A stretch of DNA of 64,000 nucleotides from Daphnia pulex (lineage: Eukaryota > Arthropoda > Branchiopoda > Diplostraca > Daphniidae), in NCBI RefSeq assembly GCF_021134715.1, contig NC_060023.1, positions 4,836,001 to 4,900,000 on the forward strand. The letters are read 5' to 3'. Shown here one piece after another: positions 59,990 through 64,000 of the stretch. Each line of letters starts with the position of its first letter. The first letter of the stretch is position 1. The notes under the pieces are model-generated. The model did not search any database and had not been told where the DNA came from. It saw nothing but the letters and a program-made list of their open reading frames with translations. A program made the position numbers and the translations under genes.

Positions 59990-62340
59990 GAGCAAAGAAT
60001 TGACAATACAAGTTTTCCAACACCCTCCTTGGTCAGTCCGTCGCGCACTCTCTGGCAAATGGCCACTGGGATCATCTACTCGTCCTCAAACTGGTTCCAC
60101 CAACTTTAGCCCCAACGATACCCTGACTTTTCCACCTTCAGTCAATGAACTCTCCATGAGAACCCGTGAATCTACAATGTTCACCGACGTGATGACAGCC
60201 GCATCAACGAGCTTCCGAGCCCCAGGGCGACCCTCATCCCCAGCGACTCAACTTTTATGTCCACCTCCTTCCGTCACTGATGACTTGAAACAGGAAGAAA
60301 GCGATGTCTCCCGCTCCAGTTTATTTTTCTATCAGTGGGTCTCACTAATTTAACATTTAACTTCCTGGGAAGAGTTGAACTTCTTTACTGATAACCTCGC
60401 CGGCGAGCGGCGCAGGGTCACGTTGAAGCCCGATAAATCCGCCCCTACTACCGGAAGGCTGTCCAACCAGCTACTCCACCTACTTGCAGCACTTCTCCCA
60501 AAGACGAAGTCAGGCCAGGCAACATCAGGGTATCCAGAAGAAGAACAAAGTCAAACGGTGGGATGCGGCCAGTAAGCTCCTCTCTTCAAACGCTACCCGA
60601 AGCTGGCCACCAGGAAGGTGCTAGAGTAATCTTGTAAGAGCTAAACGGGCTTAGTGGATACTGCAGCTTTGTTCCTGAGAGGGGCCTACAAACAACCATG
60701 CTCTCATCCTACTTCTATCCAGGAAGTCAGGGGTACCTACGACGACTGCCATTGGTCTCAGCCATCTGAAAAGGAAATGAGCTGTCTTGCTAGTTCTTCC
60801 TACAGACAGGAGATCACCTTTAAGTTGCAGAGGGGCCAACACTGCTCCAGGGGCCGACGGTATCGAATTCAATAAGATCCTATACCTGGATCCTGAGGTT
60901 CTGCTTTACGGTGAGGTGTGGTAAAAATTGAAAAAGAGGAACCTTGCCATCTGTTGGCTGGACCTCGCCAACGCATTCGGGTCCCTCCCACGAGACTTAT
61001 TTCATCGTCTTTTCAGAGCCTTCCACTGCTGACCGCCTCTAACGACATCCTCTCGGACATCTGCCTGAACAACACCTTTTTGTTCGTCGTTGGCCAAGAG
61101 CTTTTTCCAATACATCCGACATCCGACGTCCGCCAAGGTGGAGAGTTGCGTCAGCTCGATAATTTGTAAGTTTAGAGGAAGGGGAATGAAAGCACTAACT
61201 ACATGACCTTATGGGCACTCGGCACACTTTACACCCCGCTACGGACCTGCCGGAAAAGTTGACGAAGGTTGCCAACCCAGATCTGACCCCATGGCAGAAA
61301 CTAGAAATCTTCCACGTCACCCTGTTGCCTTTCCTGTCGCACCGCTTGGCCACTGGACGTGTCTTCCATGATTTTCTAGAGGAATTTGATACCCGTCGCG
61401 ACGAATTCTCTCGGCTGGTAAATAACGTCCCCCACACGGCTCATAATGCCTTCCTACTTTCTGATCGCAGAACTGGTGGATTCGAAGCTTCTCAATTAAA
61501 GAATGACGCTGAAATTTTGATCATTGCCAGGGACATCTAACTTCTTGAAAGTCATGACTTGGTCGTCCGGACCGACTTGGCCGACTTGCCTAGAACATCA
61601 CAAAGGATTCACTGACAAGCAAACTCATCCACTGCCAATCTCCGATTTCCTTTCGGGATCCGTAAAGGGTGGGCTCCAAGCCACCCGCTATCACAAGGCC
61701 GGTACCAACATTTGGTAACGAACTAAAAAAGCTAGGGGTCTCCGAACTGTCATCAAGAAGCGTTGGACCATCTCTCTGACAATAGCCCATCCCGTCTCGA
61801 CATTCTTTAACTTTTTGGCAAGCCTGGCCTGGCCGCTCCTAACACCAGATTCCGTAGATGCAAGGAGGATATAGAGACCACTTCTCACGTCACCAGCTAC
61901 TGCCACTACTTCCTACCAGAAATTGGCCGATGGCACAACCTGGTAATAGGCGAGATAGACAAGACGATCACGAGAGCTAGTCACGAGACCAGAGTCAACA
62001 GAATCCTTGTAGAAACTATCCTTACACTAGACATGGTCATCACCTCTTCTACTCGAACATCATCATTGATCTCATCATTACCTTCGATGCTCCTGAGTCA
62101 CTTTCCGCCAGCTATGCTAGGAAGATCGAAAAATGCATCTGCCTGAGCCTGATCCTCACGCTCTCTTTTGTCATCGGGATACTAGAATCCTGGCTGCCAT
62201 CCAACGACGCTGTGGCCGTCTCTCTTAGTATTCGGCCCTCTAGATGGCGACGTCTGCGGAGAAGATGCCAATCCAGGGCTCAATCGCCATTACTCCTCGA
62301 AATCTAAGCGGCAACAGGGATGGTGAGGACAACCCGGCTC
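59990..62340 (+). pseudogene. Decayed R2-like non-LTR retrotransposon (RT plus restriction-like endonuclease)
   Basis: Fragments of one polyprotein appear in order across changing frames. An N-terminal region is at 59990-60570. The RT start 'ANTAPGADGIEFNKIL' is at about 60837. RT motif A 'CWLDLANAFGSLPRDLF' is at about 60958-61008. The thumb is at 61211-61540 ('TPWQKLEIFHVTLLPFLSHR', 'NAFLLSDRRTGGFE', 'DAEILIIARD'). The C-terminal zinc-binding motif is at about 61848-61890 ('RRCKEDIETTSHVTSYC'; its first Cys appears as Phe). An endonuclease-like 'DLIITFDAPESLSASYARKI' is at about 62070. The thumb block and the CCHC-then-endonuclease order are typical of the R2/NeSL group. Numerous stops and frameshifts, and no YADD motif found. 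GC content is higher than its surroundings. Not functional. Confidence 0.75.
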
Positions 62341-64000
62341 CTGCTTTGTAAACACCTGTCATTTGTACTCTATTTTATTTGTCTCCATAATCCCAATTTA
62401 AAAGTCTTTTAATTATCACCATATTCTCACATCGTCATCATTTTATTTCATATATTCTGTATTTAGTACTCGTTGACCAGCCCATTTTGTATTTTCTTGT
62501 GTATTCACCCATTCCCAGCTCTCAAATTTCCACATTGATTCAACGTTGTCATTATTTCTTGAAACTAAAATTCTATGTTTAAGCGTGCAAGAGCATAGAA
62601 CATATAAAAGATAAGCAAAACTACTCAGTAATCGCCTACTCTCTATTATTCAATTATGGTTTACTAGTTGAATAGTAGAATTTTTAATAAAATACTGTTT
62701 CTACAAAAAACTGTGTTTGGCAGTGTGGCGATAAAAAATAATATATTTTTAGCGAAGATTTACTGTGGCTTTTTCGATCTATTTTGACAAAGAAGCAAGA
62801 CGGTGTTATCCAAGAGGCCAGAGACTTGAGATGAAGAAGCCAACCCCATGAGTTGACTAGTGAAGAAGAAGCTAGCACCAAGAAGCCAAAGGGGAAGTGG
62901 CTTCTTGACTATGGACCGGTGGAAGGACGAATATGTTTGATGGAATTTTTCGGGAACAGATCAACACTTTTGAGATAACCTACAAGCTCAGTTTCTTCTT
63001 TGAAAGGTAATATATAACAATAAAAAATATAGAAATACAATTAAGTGACATGGTGACGATATGTTAACTAATAGAGTCTGTTTTTTAAAGTTTGTATCCT
63101 CCAATACAGCTGACAAACGAGGGATTTTTACCAACTACAAATAAACTGGAACCAGAGATAAGGAGATGGCCAACTCAATGGGAGAGCCAGCAGACGACGC
63201 CAACCCATTCTGAACCCACCCTAAAACTATATCCCTACCACTCTTTGTGCTTCACCAGCGCTACGCTAGCGCCTCTACCGACCGGGCCCCGTAACATTGT
63301 TGGTAACGCAATTCCCCTACGCAACACAATTCCCCAATGACTAAACTATCCACTTCATCTTTTTTAAAGGTCGCCGCCGTTGCTGAAAATGACGTATGCT
63401 GATCAGGTCTGATACAATTGTGTTTTACAGAAAATTGTATAAATGTTGTGTGTTTTACAAATCGCAGCAAAAGCATGTTTTCAGATACGAAACTTATCTG
63501 TTTTATCTCTCTAAAACAGATTTCTGATTTCGAACTGTATTACAAACCACATCTGTTTTCACCCTATAAAATTGAACACTGGTTTGATTTTGCATTCCAG
63601 CTTTGCCACAATTCTGTATTCACCACGTAAAATTTAAAAACTATTTTCTCTCTGTTGTTACAGTTTCATTTTTAAATTTCTGTTTTGATTATTTAAAACC
63701 GAATGGCTTTTTATTCCAGGTCTGTTTTAAAGAAGCTGTAAAACAAATAAACAGACATAAAACACGAGTCGGTGTGCTACGTGGGGTCATAGGGGGTTTT
63801 GTCAATTTTTGCCAGGAATCAAAGCCGTCGAGGATGTTATAATCCACTGAGTCGACAAACTCTTCCCTATCCAACGGTATCATGAAAGCCAATGGTATTT
63901 TAATTTTTGAAAGCCAAAAGTATTTTAACTGAAATTAGCTCAGCTTAATTTGTCTTAAAAGCAGAAGCTGGCTTGAACTCCAGTGCCACAGATGATTATT
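62341..64000. other. Retrotransposon tail and unannotated end of window
   Basis: Up to about 62600 may be the 3' UTR of the non-LTR element. Frames at 62870-62990 ('GKWLLDYGPVEGRICLMEFF') and 63092-63340 ('LEPEIRRWPTQWESQQTTPT') look somewhat coding, and the second follows a possible acceptor (TTTTTTAAAG). I recognise neither. From about 63400 to 63760 the word CTGTTTT/AAAACAG recurs often. Confidence 0.3.

Overview
The window looks like nuclear DNA of an arthropod, most likely a cladoceran crustacean such as Daphnia. This is inferred from compact genes with introns of about 55-80 bases, TATA-box promoters, and a recognisable animal PTGES2 gene and GT49 (B4GAT1-like) gene. It also carries an expanded secreted C1q-domain family and many short DNA transposons. 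No bacterial or organellar features were seen.

Layout. Positions 1-3665 hold two intronless ORFs: an ankyrin-repeat protein and an acidic protein with a SUMO-interaction-like motif. They are followed directly by a polypurine tract and a 356-bp LTR, so they may be extra ORFs of an LTR retroelement. Positions 4263-6695 hold a decayed transposase-like gene. From about 5301 to 29716 lies the dominant structure. Two inverted arms of about 5.0 and 4.7 kb (5301-10313 and 24985-29716) face each other across about 14.7 kb that holds a decayed tandem array of C1q-domain genes. Three copies retain a promoter or exons, and each is broken in a different way. Each arm carries a copy of the transposase-like gene and a tRNA-Leu-like sequence. 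The arms differ by a 292-bp MITE in the left arm with a clean empty site in the right, and by a 12-nt deletion in the right tRNA.

Two intact-looking host genes follow, tail to tail. PTGES2 (30771-32692, +, nine exons) is a membrane-anchored thioredoxin/GST-fold protein. A B4GAT1-like GT49 glycosyltransferase (33501-36961, -, five coding exons) has a plausible TATA promoter and 5' UTR exon near 37.3-37.46 kb.

From about 37.5 to 64 kb I see no convincing host gene. This stretch holds AT-rich noncoding DNA, microsatellites, a 1.4-kb hAT-like non-autonomous element with near-identical 8-bp flanking repeats (50800-52203), a 160-bp MITE, an unrecognised coding remnant (57.0-58.3 kb), and a heavily mutated non-LTR retrotransposon of the R2-like type with a restriction-like endonuclease (about 59.99-62.34 kb).

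The two host genes are unrelated housekeeping functions. The notable biology is the C1q array caught between inverted duplicated arms, and the two compact ORFs next to an LTR. All exon joins were read by eye from GT/AG signals and frame continuity. No searches were run.
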